DNA of 64,000 bases from Haliclona indistincta (taxonomy: Eukaryota > Porifera > Demospongiae > Haplosclerida > Chalinidae): NCBI GenBank assembly GCA_964017065.1, contig OZ024785.1:12727086-12791085 (forward strand), in the 5' to 3' direction. The notes below the pieces were generated by a model. That model saw only the letters and a list, made by a program, of their open reading frames with translations. It ran no database searches and was not told the origin of the DNA. Position numbers and translations under genes: made by a program. Shown here piece after piece: positions 38,414-53,219 of this stretch (positions are counted from its first letter, which is position 1; each line of letters opens with the position of its first letter).

Positions 38414-40680
38414 ATGGTTTCTGTCGAGTTTATATGGGCGGCTAGAATAGGCTGCTCGCGATCTCCTTCGTCTTTTATTGATCATGCTGATCGACTGTAC
38501 CTTACTGGTCGGTCTGATGTCGGGCTGTTCTCGTCCTCTCTGTGTCTGCTGCTCGGCATTATTGCTCACCTTCTGCTGTCGGCTGGTGACGTCGAACAGA
38601 ACCCTGGGCCTATAACCAAAAGTAAGCTTATAGTAAATCACGCTGCCTATGTCTTATCTTACTCAGATTCTAAGCCTACACTTCAATATCTACAGTACAT
38701 GTCTTACACTAGTGAGAATGGAAAGACTGTTCACTTCAGACTCATGGATCGAATTAAACCACGAGTAACGCAACTAGCTATAGCCTTGTGCTTCCCTCGA
38801 CACTTCATAGATGACCTGGAGACCAAAAGAAACCCAGTGTACAACATGCTGAGTGAGTGGTTGAAAGGAGGTAACCAGGAGCATGACCAGAGACCACTGA
38901 CCTGGGGAACACTGATCACTGCTCTACAGCATGCTGGTCTGCTCGAGGAAGCTGAGATAGTGAAGAAATATGTGTTAGCTACCCCACTAGTTAATGAATC
39001 GAGTACTCTGCCATTAACAAGTGAGTCAATGAATGTTGTCAGTATAAAGATTCAATGTGCTTGTCCTTGAATTAGTGAGTGGTCTACGAATTGCTCCTAA
39101 CGAAGGTTAGTATAATCATTGTATTATTATTAGTTATGTGGTTGTGTGTGTTGTAGTTCCTCTCAGTCCTCATACTGCATCGTCATCAGTAGTTCAAATG
39201 GACTCCACATGTGATGTTAACATTGGTTCTGTTAAAGCAGCTGGTGAGCATGCTACATACATGTACATGTATACTGTTAGTGATTGTTCTGTTCTTTTTG
39301 ATGCCTCATCTATTGTTGACATAGCCTCTGCATATAAACTCCATTTATTACATAGTACGTCATCTTTCACCAATCGGATTGCTCTATTCGAGGGCATTAA
39401 TGTAGGGTTATTGACCGCGTAGCGTCTTCTATAGCAACAGACCGTTGCGTCTTTGCGAGTTTGAAAAATTCGCGATGTTATTGCGCTCTCAGTGATGAAC
39501 TATGTAATAAATCATTTATTGCCCTACACAACTCGGGCAATAACCAACATTAATGACCTCGGGAAAGTCGGTTGCCCTCGTACAGTCTCGGGCTGCGCCC
39601 TCGACCGTTACTTGGGAAACCGACTTTCCCGCGGTCATTAATGTTGGTTATTGCCCTCGCGTGAGGGCAATAACTAATACTTATAGTTTCTGTCTCATTA
39701 TCATTTCTATGGTATTGTAGCTACATGTAGAGACATAACAAATTTATTATTGTAGCATAGTGATGTGCATTGACTATTGATTTTGTTGTCAGGTAATCCT
39801 CACAGTAGTGAGATGGTCCTGGCTATTAGGAGACAAAACGAGACTGAACTCATGGCAATAAAACCAGCTTATGAAGAGAACGTAAATCAAGGTTTAGCTA
39901 TCCAGCCTGTTCATAGTCTCTCCCTCTAGGAGGCATGCAAGCTCCTTCACCAGAAGGAGGAAAGTATCATCAGTCACTCAGCTACTGCTTCATCTGCACT
40001 ACCAGATTCAGGTGTTGTTTATTTACACATTCATCATTAGTTCAGCCCTAGCTACTGCTAGATAGTGTTACAGCAGTTTCGCAATTCGTGCATTGTGATA
40101 TCAAAAGTGAAATAAAATGGTACCACAGTGTACATGTATGAGTGTTTTTCAAGGCATTATTTTCTCAGGTAACCTGATGCAGAAAATACACTGTTTTAAG
40201 ACAAGTGGAAAAATATGTGATTTTAGGCTTTCTGACTCAGACGATGACTGCCATATTGTTGTGGTTATGAATGACATGGAAAAGACAGAGGTGTGTTTTT
40301 CCAGCAAGAGACTTGGAACACGGAGAGAGACAGAAAGTGCTATCATGCAGCAGGCAGTTGACTTTTTGTCTGACCATAAATTATCTGAAGTGGATATCGG
40401 TCCTCGTGGAGACTACCAGCAATCTACCCCAGACTTTATGAAAGGGATTTCAAAAAATGAATGTGTGAGTTTGCTTAATTCTCAAATGAGCAAGAATCAC
40501 AAATCACTACCAAAGTATACTGAGGCTAGACAAGTTTCAGAACAAGTCTATATATTCACTGTTAGTCACGAACTCTTTGGCACTATCACAAGTAATGCGT
40601 GTAAAGGAAAGAGCAGTGCCAGGCAGAATGCAGCCAGGAAAGCTATCGTGTATCTCAAGTCTACACAACAATGGAAATAG
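38414..40680 (+). CDS. 2A - death domain - dsRBD-like protein, copy A, 468 aa
   Basis: Exons: 38414-39020, 39076-39105, 39157-39243, 39793-39881, 39930-40011, 40169-40680. All are GT-AG, phases agree and the sum is 1407 nt. Residues 1-65 end in a hydrophobic stretch (LFSSSLCLLLGIIAHLLLSA) and a canonical 2A motif, GDVEQNPGP, predicting ribosomal skipping between G65 and P66. Residues about 108-187 look like a death domain (RVTQLAIAL, ETKRNPVYNMLSEWL, LTWGTLITALQHAGLLEEAE). A Ser-rich linker follows. The C-terminal 75 residues match the dsRBD pattern: ECVSLLNSQM, LPKYTEARQV, VYIFTVSHELFG and KGKSSARQNAARKAIVYL, with the basic helix expected to touch RNA. Residues about 302-370 may be a second, degenerate dsRBD. 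Likely an innate-immune adaptor or RNA sensor (inference). The paralogue at 47897 is equally open. Intron 3 carries a transposon insertion absent from copy B. Confidence 0.82.
38585..38611 (+). other. 2A-like ribosome-skipping motif, copy A
   Basis: Encodes GDVEQNPGP, matching the D-V/I-E-x-N-P-G-P core of 2A peptides with the usual Gly before Asp. It directly follows a Leu-rich segment, as in functional 2As. 2A-like leaders are known at N-termini of innate-immune proteins of sea urchin and other invertebrates, where the leader can act as a signal sequence when skipping fails. Confidence 0.9.
39344..39684. mobile_element. Hairpin element in intron 3 of the copy A 2A-death gene
   Basis: Copy B reads AAACTCCACTATTTATAG at the matching place (48834), while copy A has about 340 extra bases. 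The insert contains a strong hairpin at 39535-39656 (GGGCAATAACCAACATTAAT pairing with ATTAATGTTGGTTATTGCCC) and an outer related pair (GCATTAATGTAGGGTTATTG). It postdates the segmental duplication. It is intronic and leaves the frame unaffected. Confidence 0.8.
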
Positions 40681-41042
40681 GCAATACAGTACAGAGACAT
40701 ACAGTATTATCAATCAACTAAAAAGTGTTTTATCATCATTGTATAGTGTGTATTGTACACTGAAACACCTTGATCACTGCGAGATAGCAGGAGACTATCT
40801 AGATGCTTGAACATGGGTTGTATGTTTGCATTTTTTATCTCTAAACTGACTTAAAACTATTAATAGATGGCAACGATGAGCATCATACTAGAAGTATAGA
40901 TAGGTATAGACCAATGTTCATAATCCATGCACGGTACAATGCAAACAGATTCTCAAGTATTGATAAAAATACGTGGTTTAATTGCAGCAGAATTATTGAA
41001 TTATTTAATTCCTGGTACAATTTGATTTCGTGATTTTACTTG

Positions 41043-44297
<3,255 letters not shown>

Positions 44298-44602
44298 GAT
44301 AGCTAGCTACAGCAAAATGGGTGGGCTCACAAAATAGGTGTGGTAGTAACAGCAATTTCATGATTGGTTCTCTGTGAGCTATGTGTGTACTCAGATCGAT
44401 TTTCACTAGTTGAAAACACCCAAATACCTATTCAATAATCTTTGTACACACCTTATACACAATATAAAGCTGAGTATAATGCATGGAAACCAATGAAGAC
44501 CTATAGTGTACCACTGATCTAGTTATATATAATAGTGACTAGTTTTATCCACTATCAGTTGTAGTGTAGTCAAGTGCAGTTAAGAAGTATTCTTGTAACA
44601 CC

Positions 44603-45152
44603 ATGTTAGTCACTGTTGTCCAGCTACTGATGGTGTTGGTATCAACTAGCTTTGCTCAGCTAACCTTCATAGCTATACGAGAAGCTGTGCGGGGCATCAA
44701 TACGATTCGCATGAATTGTACAGACGCTATCACAGGACCTGATAAGTTTGCTAACTACTTCCGCAGAAATCCACAAGATGGGAGCGAACAATCTGTTTTT
44801 ACCCCAACCTTCGATTCTGTTTTAATTAGTATCTCAGTTAGCACAGAGGGATTTTACTTGTGCAACAACTCCATGGGGCAATCAAACATGCAGCCAATAA
44901 ACGGTAAAATTATCTATGATTGTAACTTTATTGCCTATATTCTTTCTTTGCTCTGCAGCATATCCTTCACCTAGTACACATACTAATCTAAATCCCCCTC
45001 CTGGTGAGTGGGGAGCCCCTTACACAGCCCAGTGCCCACACAAGTTTGGTCCACTGAGTCATGCAAGACCTGATCTCTACTCCATGACCTGGACTATTGT
45101 GTTTAGTAACGGCAATAACGTTGTTATTGATTCCAACTCAAGCACAATTTAA
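44603..45152 (+). CDS. Truncated Ig-like receptor, copy A (165 aa, no membrane segment)
   Basis: Exons 44603-44903 and 44956-45152. The signal peptide (MLVTVVQLLMVLVSTSFA) and first Ig-like domain (NTIRMNCTDA ... EGFYLCNNS) are as in copy B. In the second domain the sequence departs from copy B after VVIDSN and stops at 45150, about 170 bases before the next receptor gene begins. The missing part is the rest of domain 2, domain 3, stalk, membrane segment and tail. The breakpoint fits the edge of the segmental duplication. It could encode a secreted fragment or be a decaying pseudogene. Confidence 0.7.
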
Positions 45153-45320
45153 TCTGCATGCATGGTCATTATAATAGTCTTAGCTGAAGAACTATCTCAT
45201 TGTTGTGCATAAACTAAGTAAACGAACAAGCATTGTTATAGCCAGCCTCACTATTAGAGTATTCATGAGATGATCTAATAGGTGGGCGGAATAGTTATCT
45301 TATTTGGCTCGTGAAGTAAG

Positions 45321-47390
45321 ATGGTGCCACTAAAGAAAGCTTTATTTATTTGTAGTCTGATGCAAGTAGCTATAGGTAAGTCAATGAGTTTCATCTTTTT
45401 AAAACTTCATAAAGATCATGTGACAGCTCAAGATGTTGAAGACATGATCACACTTCAGGCTATAGAACCAGCTAGTGGACTATCAGCCTGTCCTGGACAA
45501 GATATCACTATCAACTGTACTGTTGTTAGGATGGGTGGAACTTTAATACCAGCATTGCAGTGGCGGTATAGAGGAGATAACATCATATTCAACACTGCAT
45601 CAGATAGCAGCGTCTACTATACTGCTGTATTTCATGCAGTGGGCCAAACAGTGTTGTCAAATGCAACTATAAACAGTGTTCAACTATCTCATCATGACAC
45701 TGTGATTACCTGCACATCCCCAGCATCAATTGGACACACAAGGACTATCAAAATAGCAGGTACAGCTCTAAGTAATAGTTACTAGTAGGGTGCACTAGGT
45801 ACTGTAGTGCTCTAGCAGATAGCATTTCAGTAATAAAATCTTGGCTGAAAACCATGATTAAATCACAAGTAGTCATCTGAGTGTGAGAAATCAACACACA
45901 CAATGTATGACCAACACTTTGGCTGTATACTGAGGTATCTTTTGAACATTCCATGTTCAAACTGGATACACCCTAAGACTATTTTTATGATTATAAAGAG
46001 TTATTTCTACTTAAACTACATACAAGGTGCAGAAAATTCTCTATCTAATCTGAGTATCACTGCCATCAAGCCACCAGTATCACTAACATGGCTAGCTCCT
46101 CCTAATGGACCCACAGACTGTGTCTTCAACTACACTATCAATATCACTAACTACAGTAGCTCTAGCTCGTGCTACAGTACTAGCAACACTGAGTCACTGA
46201 TACTGACTGATGACCTGATCACTCGTGGACACAACTACTCATTTGCTGTGGCTGTTACTGACAGTACAGGACAACATGGACCATGGAGTGATCAACTCAC
46301 TGTCACATATGATGGTATTAAACATAATCATGATGGTATGACTATGCATTAATGACTAACTGCATGCATGTAGTTCCTGGTGCGGTGAACTTCATAACTC
46401 AGTTGGATCAGAGCATCATAAATGTGACATGGCAGGTACGAATAAAATATACAACCATAATAATATTGCTAATGTGTGCATTCTTTTCACAATTAATTTT
46501 TTCAGCCTTCACTGATAGCTGGTTTCCCAGTCCTTCACTATGTAGTGTCTTATAATACCAGTACCGATAACAGCACACTGATACACACACTACAGACTAG
46601 CTACACAGTGTCCGTTGTACCAGGAGTAACCTACTATATTACAGTGATTGCTGTCAATGCTCTGGGACCAGGACCTATCAGTGATTACTCTATAGTGAAT
46701 GGTAAAACCAGAAATTACTCATTGTCATAAGCTCATTCATCTTCAGTGTCACCAATCATGTCAACCACTGCAACACAACTCTCAACCTCTAATGCATTTG
46801 TGACTAGTCTCTTCACTAATCATTCAACTACAAGTAAGTCGTCTTTTTTGTCAAAACTGTTGCTCACAAACATCATAGCAGTTGAGCAGGTATTCATAAA
46901 GTATTCAACTATGATAAGCAGTACAATACATGATGAAGTGAACTATTCACAAACATCAACTGCTATAGAAAGCAGCTCTACTGTTATTAGTGAGTTCAAC
47001 AACAACAACTTGATGACACAGAATACGGAAGTGTGTCATCACTAGTTATAGGTTTTTCTCACTACAGTTACAGTATCTGCGGTATTTGTTTTTGTCTTGA
47101 TAGTATCAGTCATCAGTACAGCTATTATCACTAGTATCATTGTGTGGTGTGTTATGAGGAGAAGGAGACCATCATCACATGCTACAGCAACTACTGACCA
47201 TGATAAAGAACAAGTCACTGAGCTAGCTACAGTGATCTATGACACACCTAATGTCACCACTGAGCACACCATCACTACTCAACACAATGTAGCTTATGGA
47301 GGGACAATACCACTCAAACACAATGAGGCTTATGGAGGGACAATACCACTCAAAAACAATGAGGCTTATCAACAAGTGTATAGCAACTGA
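45321..47390 (+). CDS. Ig/FN3 single-pass receptor, copy B, about 447 aa
   Basis: Exons: 45321-45375 (signal peptide, MVPLKKALFICSLMQ), 45427-45759 (Ig-like, SACPGQDITINC ... VITCTS), 46027-46314 (FN3-1, VSLTWLAPPNGPTDC), 46374-46435 and 46506-46701 (FN3-2, ending ALGPGPISDYSIVNG), 46747-46833 (Thr/Ser stalk), 47068-47390 (membrane segment VFVFVLIVSVISTAII, stop-transfer MRRRRP, tail). The sum is 1344 nt, phases consistent. The tail has VIYDTP, two AYGGTIPLK repeats and AYQQVYSN, so at least five tyrosines suited to SH2 or PTB docking (inference). Each domain shows the expected Cys or Trp landmarks and many N-glycosylation sequons. The stretch 46834-47067 is open for part of its length and may be an optional stalk exon. 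Ligand is unknown. Transcription runs toward the 2A-death gene 507 bp downstream. Confidence 0.8.
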
Positions 47391-47577
47391 TGCTGAGTGC
47401 TTGACTTGACTGCATGTATAATATAGTATTGTACTTTGTTACAGTAGTGTTTATTATGCAAACTAGTAGAGTGTGGTTTATTTCAATGGACTATTGTGTA
47501 AAACTTTACTAGTGATCACTGTGAAGATATGAAGTTATACACTACATGCCCTCTCATTGAAGTGATGTATCTGTAAC

Positions 47578-47896
47578 ATTCCATGGAGAAATTAAATTAA
47601 CACAAACGCGCTTTTATAGTTTCGCGCCAAATTCTTATTAGAGCTCACTTGAAGATTGGGTCTCGTGCCTGTGATCGGGCCTGTGTAAACATTTGGAGAT
47701 GTTTACGCAGAAGTGAGTTGCTGTTGATTGAGGTAGCTGTTGATATATGTGTGTAAGTGGTTGCAATCTTTTCCTCTTGAGTGATCTAAGTGCTAGTGTT
47801 GCCCACGTGTAAGGCGGGGCTCACTTGAGGCGTGGCTGCTCAGTTTCAGAAAGCACCGCCCCACTACTGAGCTAGAGAGACTGAAGCACTATTGTC
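47578..47896 (+). promoter_or_regulatory. Conserved upstream region of the 2A-death gene, copy B
   Basis: Counterpart of 38095-38413 with only a few substitutions and a small deletion near its start. It lies between the receptor stop and the 2A-death ATG, so it should contain that gene's promoter and 5' UTR. Confidence 0.4.
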
Positions 47897-49853
47897 ATGG
47901 TTTCTGTCGAGTTTATATGGGCGGCTAGAATAGGCTGCTCGCGATCTCCTTCGTCTTTTATTGATCATGCTGATCGACTGTACCTTACTGGTCGGTCTGA
48001 TGTCGGGCTGTTCTCGTCCTCTCTGTGTCTGCTGCTCGGCATTATTGCTCACCTTCTGCTGTCGGCTGGTGACGTCGAACAGAACCCTGGGCCTATAACC
48101 AAAAGTAAGCTTATAGTAAATCACGCTGCCTATGTCTTATCTTACTCAGATTCTAAGCCTAAACTTCAATATCTACAGTACATGTCTTACACTAGTGAGA
48201 ATGGAAAGACTGTTCACTTCAGACTCATGGATCGAATTAAACCACGAGTAACACAACTAGCTATAGCCTTGAGCTTCCCTCGATACTTCATAGATGACCT
48301 GGAGACCAAAAGAAACCCAGTGTACAACATGCTGAGTGAGTGGTTGAGAGGAGGTAACCAAGAACATGACAAGAGACCACTGACCTGGGAAACACTGATC
48401 GCTGCTCTACAGCATGCTGGTCTACTAGAGGAAGCTGAGATAGTGAAGAAATATGTTTTAGCTACCCCACTAGTTGATGAATCGAGTACTCTGCCATTAA
48501 CAAGTGAGTCAGTGAATGTTGTCAGTATAGTAAATACTCAATGTGGATGTCCTTGAATTAGTGAGTGGTCTACGAATTGCTCCTAATGAAGGTTAGTATA
48601 ATAATGATTATTTTATTGTATTATTAGTTATGTGGTTGTGTGTGTGTTGTAGTTCCTCTCAGTCCTCATACTGCATCATCATCATCATCATCAGTAGTTC
48701 AAATGGACTCCGCATGTGATGTTAACATTGGTTCTGTTAAAGCAGCTGGTGAGCATGCTACATACATGTATACTGTTAGTGATTTTCTGTTCTTTTTGAT
48801 GCCTCATCTATTGTTGACATAGCCTCTGCATATAAACTCCACTATTTATAGTTTCTGTCTCATTATCATTTCTATGGTATTGTAGCTACATGTAGAGACA
48901 TAACAATTTTATTATTGTAGCATAGTGATGTGCATTGACTATTGATTTTGTTGTCAGGTAATCCTCACAGTAGTGAGATGGGGATGGCTATTAGGAGACA
49001 AAATGAGACTGAACTCATGGCAATAAAACCAGCTTATGAAGAGAACGTAAATCAAGGTTTAGCTATCCAGCCTGTTCATAGTCTCTCCCTCTAGGAGGCA
49101 TGCAAGCTCCTTCACCAGAAGGAGGAAAGTATCATCAGTCGCTCAGCTACTGCTTCATCTGCACTACCAGCTTCAGGTGTTGTTTATTTACACATTCATC
49201 ATTAGTTCAGTCCTAGCTACTGCTACATAGTGTTACAGCAGTTTCGCAATTCGTGCATTGTGATATCAAAAGTGAAATAAAATGGTACCACAGTGTGCAT
49301 GTATGAGTGTAAATACCTTCAAGGCATTATTATTTTCTCAGATAACCTGATGCAGAAACTACACTGTTTTAAGACAAGTGGAAAAATATGTGATTTTACG
49401 CTTTCTGACTCAGACGATGACTGCCATATTGTTGTGGTTATGAATGACATGGAAAAGACAGAGGTGTGTTTTTCCAGCAAGAGACTTGGAACACGGAGAG
49501 AGACAGAAAGTGCTATCATGCAGCAGGCAGTTGACTTTTTGTCTGACCATAAATTATCTGAAGTGGATATCGGTCCTCGTGGAGAGTACCAGCAATCTAC
49601 CCCAGACTTTATGAAAGGGATTTCAAAAAATGAATGTGTGAGTTTGCTTAATTCTCAAATGAGCAAGAATCACAAGTCACTACCAAAGTATACTGAGACT
49701 AGACAAGTTTCAGAACAAGTCTATATATTCACTGTTAGTCACGAACTCTTTGGCACTATCACAAGTAATGCGTGTAAAGGAAAGAGCAGTGCCAGGCAGA
49801 ATGCAGCTAAGAAAGCTATCATGTATCTCAAGTCTACACAACAATGGAAGTAG
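47897..49853 (+). CDS. 2A - death domain - dsRBD-like protein, copy B, 471 aa
   Basis: Exons: 47897-48503, 48562-48591, 48653-48748, 48958-49046, 49095-49176, 49342-49853; sum 1416 nt, all phases consistent. It differs from copy A by scattered substitutions and three extra serines (an in-frame ATC/TCA expansion in exon 3). The leader and GDVEQNPGP motif are unchanged; the death domain keeps MLSEWL and HAGLLEEAE, and the dsRBD-like end reads KGKSSARQNAAKKAIMYL. The two dsRBD-region exons keep the same length and frame, and many changes are conservative (K/R, D/E), suggesting both copies are under constraint, although divergence is too small to prove selection by eye. Role as for copy A: putative death-fold adaptor or RNA sensor made with a self-releasing leader. 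Confidence 0.82.
48068..48094 (+). other. 2A-like ribosome-skipping motif, copy B
   Basis: Encodes the same GDVEQNPGP after the same hydrophobic leader as copy A. The whole 65-residue leader is identical in both copies. Confidence 0.9.
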
Positions 49854-50238
49854 GCAATACAGTACAGAGATACAGTATTATCAATCAACTTACAAAAATT
49901 AAGTGTTTTATCATCATTGTATAGTGTGTATTGTAAACTGAAACACATTGATCACTGCGAGACAGCAGGAGACTATCTCGATGCTTGGATTGTGTCTGAC
50001 CGGTTGTATGCTTGCATTTAATATCTCTAAACTGACTTAAAACTATTAATAGATGGCGGCAACAATGAGCATCATACAAGAAACAAGTATAGACAGGTAT
50101 AGACCAATGTTCATAATCCATGCACGGTACAATGCAAACAGATTCTCAAGCATATTGATAAAAATACGTGGTTTAATTGCAGCAGAATTATTGAATTATT
50201 TAATTTCTGGTACAATTTGATTTAGTGATTACTACTTG

Positions 50239-52589
50239 TTATTGTTGAGAGGAGAGAGAAGAGAATGATGAGGTTGATGAAGAGTCAGTGTCTACTCTAG
50301 CTACTGGGGTGGGTTGCTGAGAGGGTGTGGTCTCGGTGGTTGTGGCGATGGCTACCAGACTGTTCCTATGAGTGAACTGCATACTGAGGATGAGACTGGC
50401 TCCTGTCCGCTGAGAGAGGATCAGCTCTTTGCCCGGTGGAAGACTGGGAGAGAGATTATTATCAGTAAGAATTTATGTGATTCAGAAGTGGTAAGATAGA
50501 CTAGGAACACTAGCAAAAAAGGAACATGGAACTCGAATAGTCTCAATAATAGCTAGAACTATGTGTAGTATTTTTGATAAGTACGAGCCTTCTATTGCAG
50601 TATTGACTGTAGGGCCTTATAAGAAAACAGTTTTACAGTCTCAAGTACTTGTTAACAAGTTGGTAGACCATTGGAGACACAGTACCCATAGCTCTATAGA
50701 CTAAGTAATGGTGTACATACAGTCTAGAGTTATCTATTGCTATAGTAGCTATGAGCAGCAAGCAACTTTTTATAACAGTACGATCTCCAGCCCATACCTG
50801 GAGGTTGTTAGGATAGCCTTCATGTTCCATAGTCTAATAGTGTTATCATGAGCAGCTGATGCCAGCAATGTACCATCACTGCTATAGGCTAGAGCTGTGA
50901 CTGGTCCAGTGTGACCTTTCAACTCATGGATGAGCTTAGCGGAGCCAAGGTCCCACAAGTGGATGGTACCATCCTCACCTAGTGGAGAGAGGAGAGAAAG
51001 ATAATAGAGAAGGAGGCAAGAGTAGTAGAGGAGATGCTTACCACCACTAGCAAGCTGTCTGCCCATTGTTGCAAATCCCAATGATGATATTGATGCCTAC
51101 ATATCAATGGAAGGATATACACTTTAAAAGTAGACTTACAAATCACTGCACATACCAAACCACCAGATCTACCAACCATTGCAAATAAATATGAACATTG
51201 CTATGTAAGCTGAGGGTGCTATTTCTGCAGTTATACATCTAAATGGTAGTGATTTATAACTATTCTTGATCTTGCTCACCTTGCTGCCGGTAAAAACTCT
51301 CACACAGGCTCCATTGTTGATATCCCATAGTCTGCAGGTGTGATCACTAGAGCCAGTTGCTATATAACTACCATTAGGATGGATCCTGGCTACCTGAAGA
51401 ATTGTGCAATGTAAATAAAGTAAGACCAAAACTAGCATACAACAATAATAAACAACTCTACATGTTCAACACATGTGCATGCTCATAGATTTGGGTCCCA
51501 CAAAAATCAAAAAAATTTTTTTATAACATTCACTCCATTGTGTGTTGTTACAATGGTGTGAGATACAATAAAATGGATTGCTTACATCAACACTGGCTTC
51601 GTGACCCACTAATACCCTCAATGGATACACATACTCACTGCTCCAGAACCGAGCAGTCCTATCATAGGATGAAGACACGAAATAGCCATCAACTGGACTA
51701 GAGACAGAGAACAACACACAATGAATAAGTGAGTGCGTAGGTAGGTGAATGAGTAGGTAGGTGAATGAGTAGGTAGGTGAATGAGTAGGTGGGTGAATGG
51801 GTGGGTGAATGGGTGGGTGGGTGAATGAGTAGGTGGGTGAATGAGTAGGTGGGTGGGTGAATGGGTGGGTGTGTGAATGAGTAGGTGGGTGGGTGGGTGG
51901 GTGAATGAGTGGGTGGGTGAATGAGTGTGTGTGTGAATGAGTGGGTGTGTGAATGAGTGCGTGTGTGCATGAGTGAGAACCTAAATGCTACATCCCACAC
52001 GGGGTAACCATGACCACAGTAGCACACCAGACCTTTACCACTACTGACATCCCATAATCGAACTGTAGAAAAAGGTAGTACACTATTAAACCAGTAGTAC
52101 ACTATTAAACCAGTAGTACACTATTAAACAAGTAGTACACTATCAAACCAGTAGTACACTATCAAACCAGTAGTACACTATTAAACCAGTAGTACACTAT
52201 TAAACCAGTAGTACACTATCAAACCAGTAGTACACTATCAAACCAGTAGTACACTATTACACCAGTAGTACACTATCAAACCAGTATACACTATTAAACC
52301 AGTAGTACACTATCAAACCAGTAGTACACTATCAAACCAGTAGTGCAGCATCACACCATACTGTAATACACTATACCGGTAGTATCTTCAGAAGCTGATA
52401 GTAGGTGTTGTCCACTACTGGTGAATGACACTCCGTATACAGGTCCATGATGACCCTTCAGTACTGGGGAGGGGCTATGGGTGTGGTCATTGGTTGTGTG
52501 ACCAGAACTACTCCATAGAGATATGGAGGAATCATGCAGTCCAGCAGCATAGACCATGGACTGAGTGCACCACGAGGTACAGTGAGCAC

Positions 52590-52663
<74 letters not shown>

Positions 52664-52924
52664 GAGAGAGAGAGACACTATATCACCATGAATCAATACA
52701 TGGCTCATGCTATAATTGCTGGGCATGGAGCATCGTGCGTTTCTCGGGAATGTTGGGCATGTATTTATAATTTATGATTTGCTTAGGAATGCAATTAAGC
52801 GCTGGGACACTACACGCTTGGTGAGGCAATTCCCTGGGAGTCCGTACCTTCTAGTAATATTGATAGTGTACAAGTCATCATAAACTCCCAAGCTCTTCAC
52901 ACAGCTCTGTTGCTGAAGAATCAT
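50239..52924 (-). CDS. TAF5L-like WD40 protein lacking the TAF5 N-terminus, copy B
   Basis: Paralogue of the gene at 41043-44297 with matching exons: first exon MILQQQSC from 52924; exon 2 from 52588 ([34 protein letters not shown]); then [78 protein letters not shown]; and a last exon that starts [14 protein letters not shown] in copy A and has a matching acceptor here. It stops at 50239. All splice borders are retained, and I saw no frameshift in the exons read. The tail after the propeller is Thr/Ser/Gln-rich. As in copy A, the N-terminal TAF5 region is missing, so incorporation into SAGA or TFIID is uncertain. It is convergent with the 2A-death gene and divergent from the Ig receptor. Confidence 0.75.
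51725..51980. repeat. GGGTGAATGAGT minisatellite, copy B
   Basis: Shorter counterpart (about 250 bp) of the 42476-43340 array, in the same intron of the TAF5L-like gene. Confidence 0.9.
52070..52350. repeat. 19-bp intronic minisatellite, copy B
   Basis: About 14 copies of the CCAGTAGTACACTATCAAA unit, matching the array at 43460-43690 and slightly longer. Confidence 0.9.
52592..52674. repeat. (GA)n microsatellite at the exon 2 acceptor, copy B
   Basis: About 80 bases of GA with one GGGA interruption. It is the (CT)n tract before the exon 2 acceptor (CCAG, first exon base 52588) on the minus strand. Confidence 0.93.
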
Positions 52925-53219
52925 GATAGCTAGCTACAGCAAAATGGGTAGGCTCACAAAATAAGTGTGGTAGTAACAGCAATTTCATGATTGAGCTATT
53001 TCTGTACTCAGATCGATTTTCACTAGTTGAAAACACCCAAATACCTATTCAATACTCTATGTACATAGCTTATACACAATATAAAGCTGAGTATAATGCA
53101 TGGAAACCAATGAAGACCTATAGTGTACCACTGATCTAGTTATATATACTTGTGACTAGTGATATCAACTATCAGTTGTAGTGTAGTCAAGTGCAGTTAA
53201 GATGTATTCTTGTAACACC

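Noticed and set aside
38414..38611. RNA-virus insertion as the source of the 2A motif
   Set aside because: No viral replicase or capsid sequence is nearby, and the 2A motif is in frame with a death domain in an intron-containing gene; 2A-like leaders are known in invertebrate host genes.
38381..38641. 86-codon frame antisense to the 2A leader (also 47864-48124)
   Set aside because: Shadow of the strongly supported sense exon; conserved only because the paralogues are near-identical.
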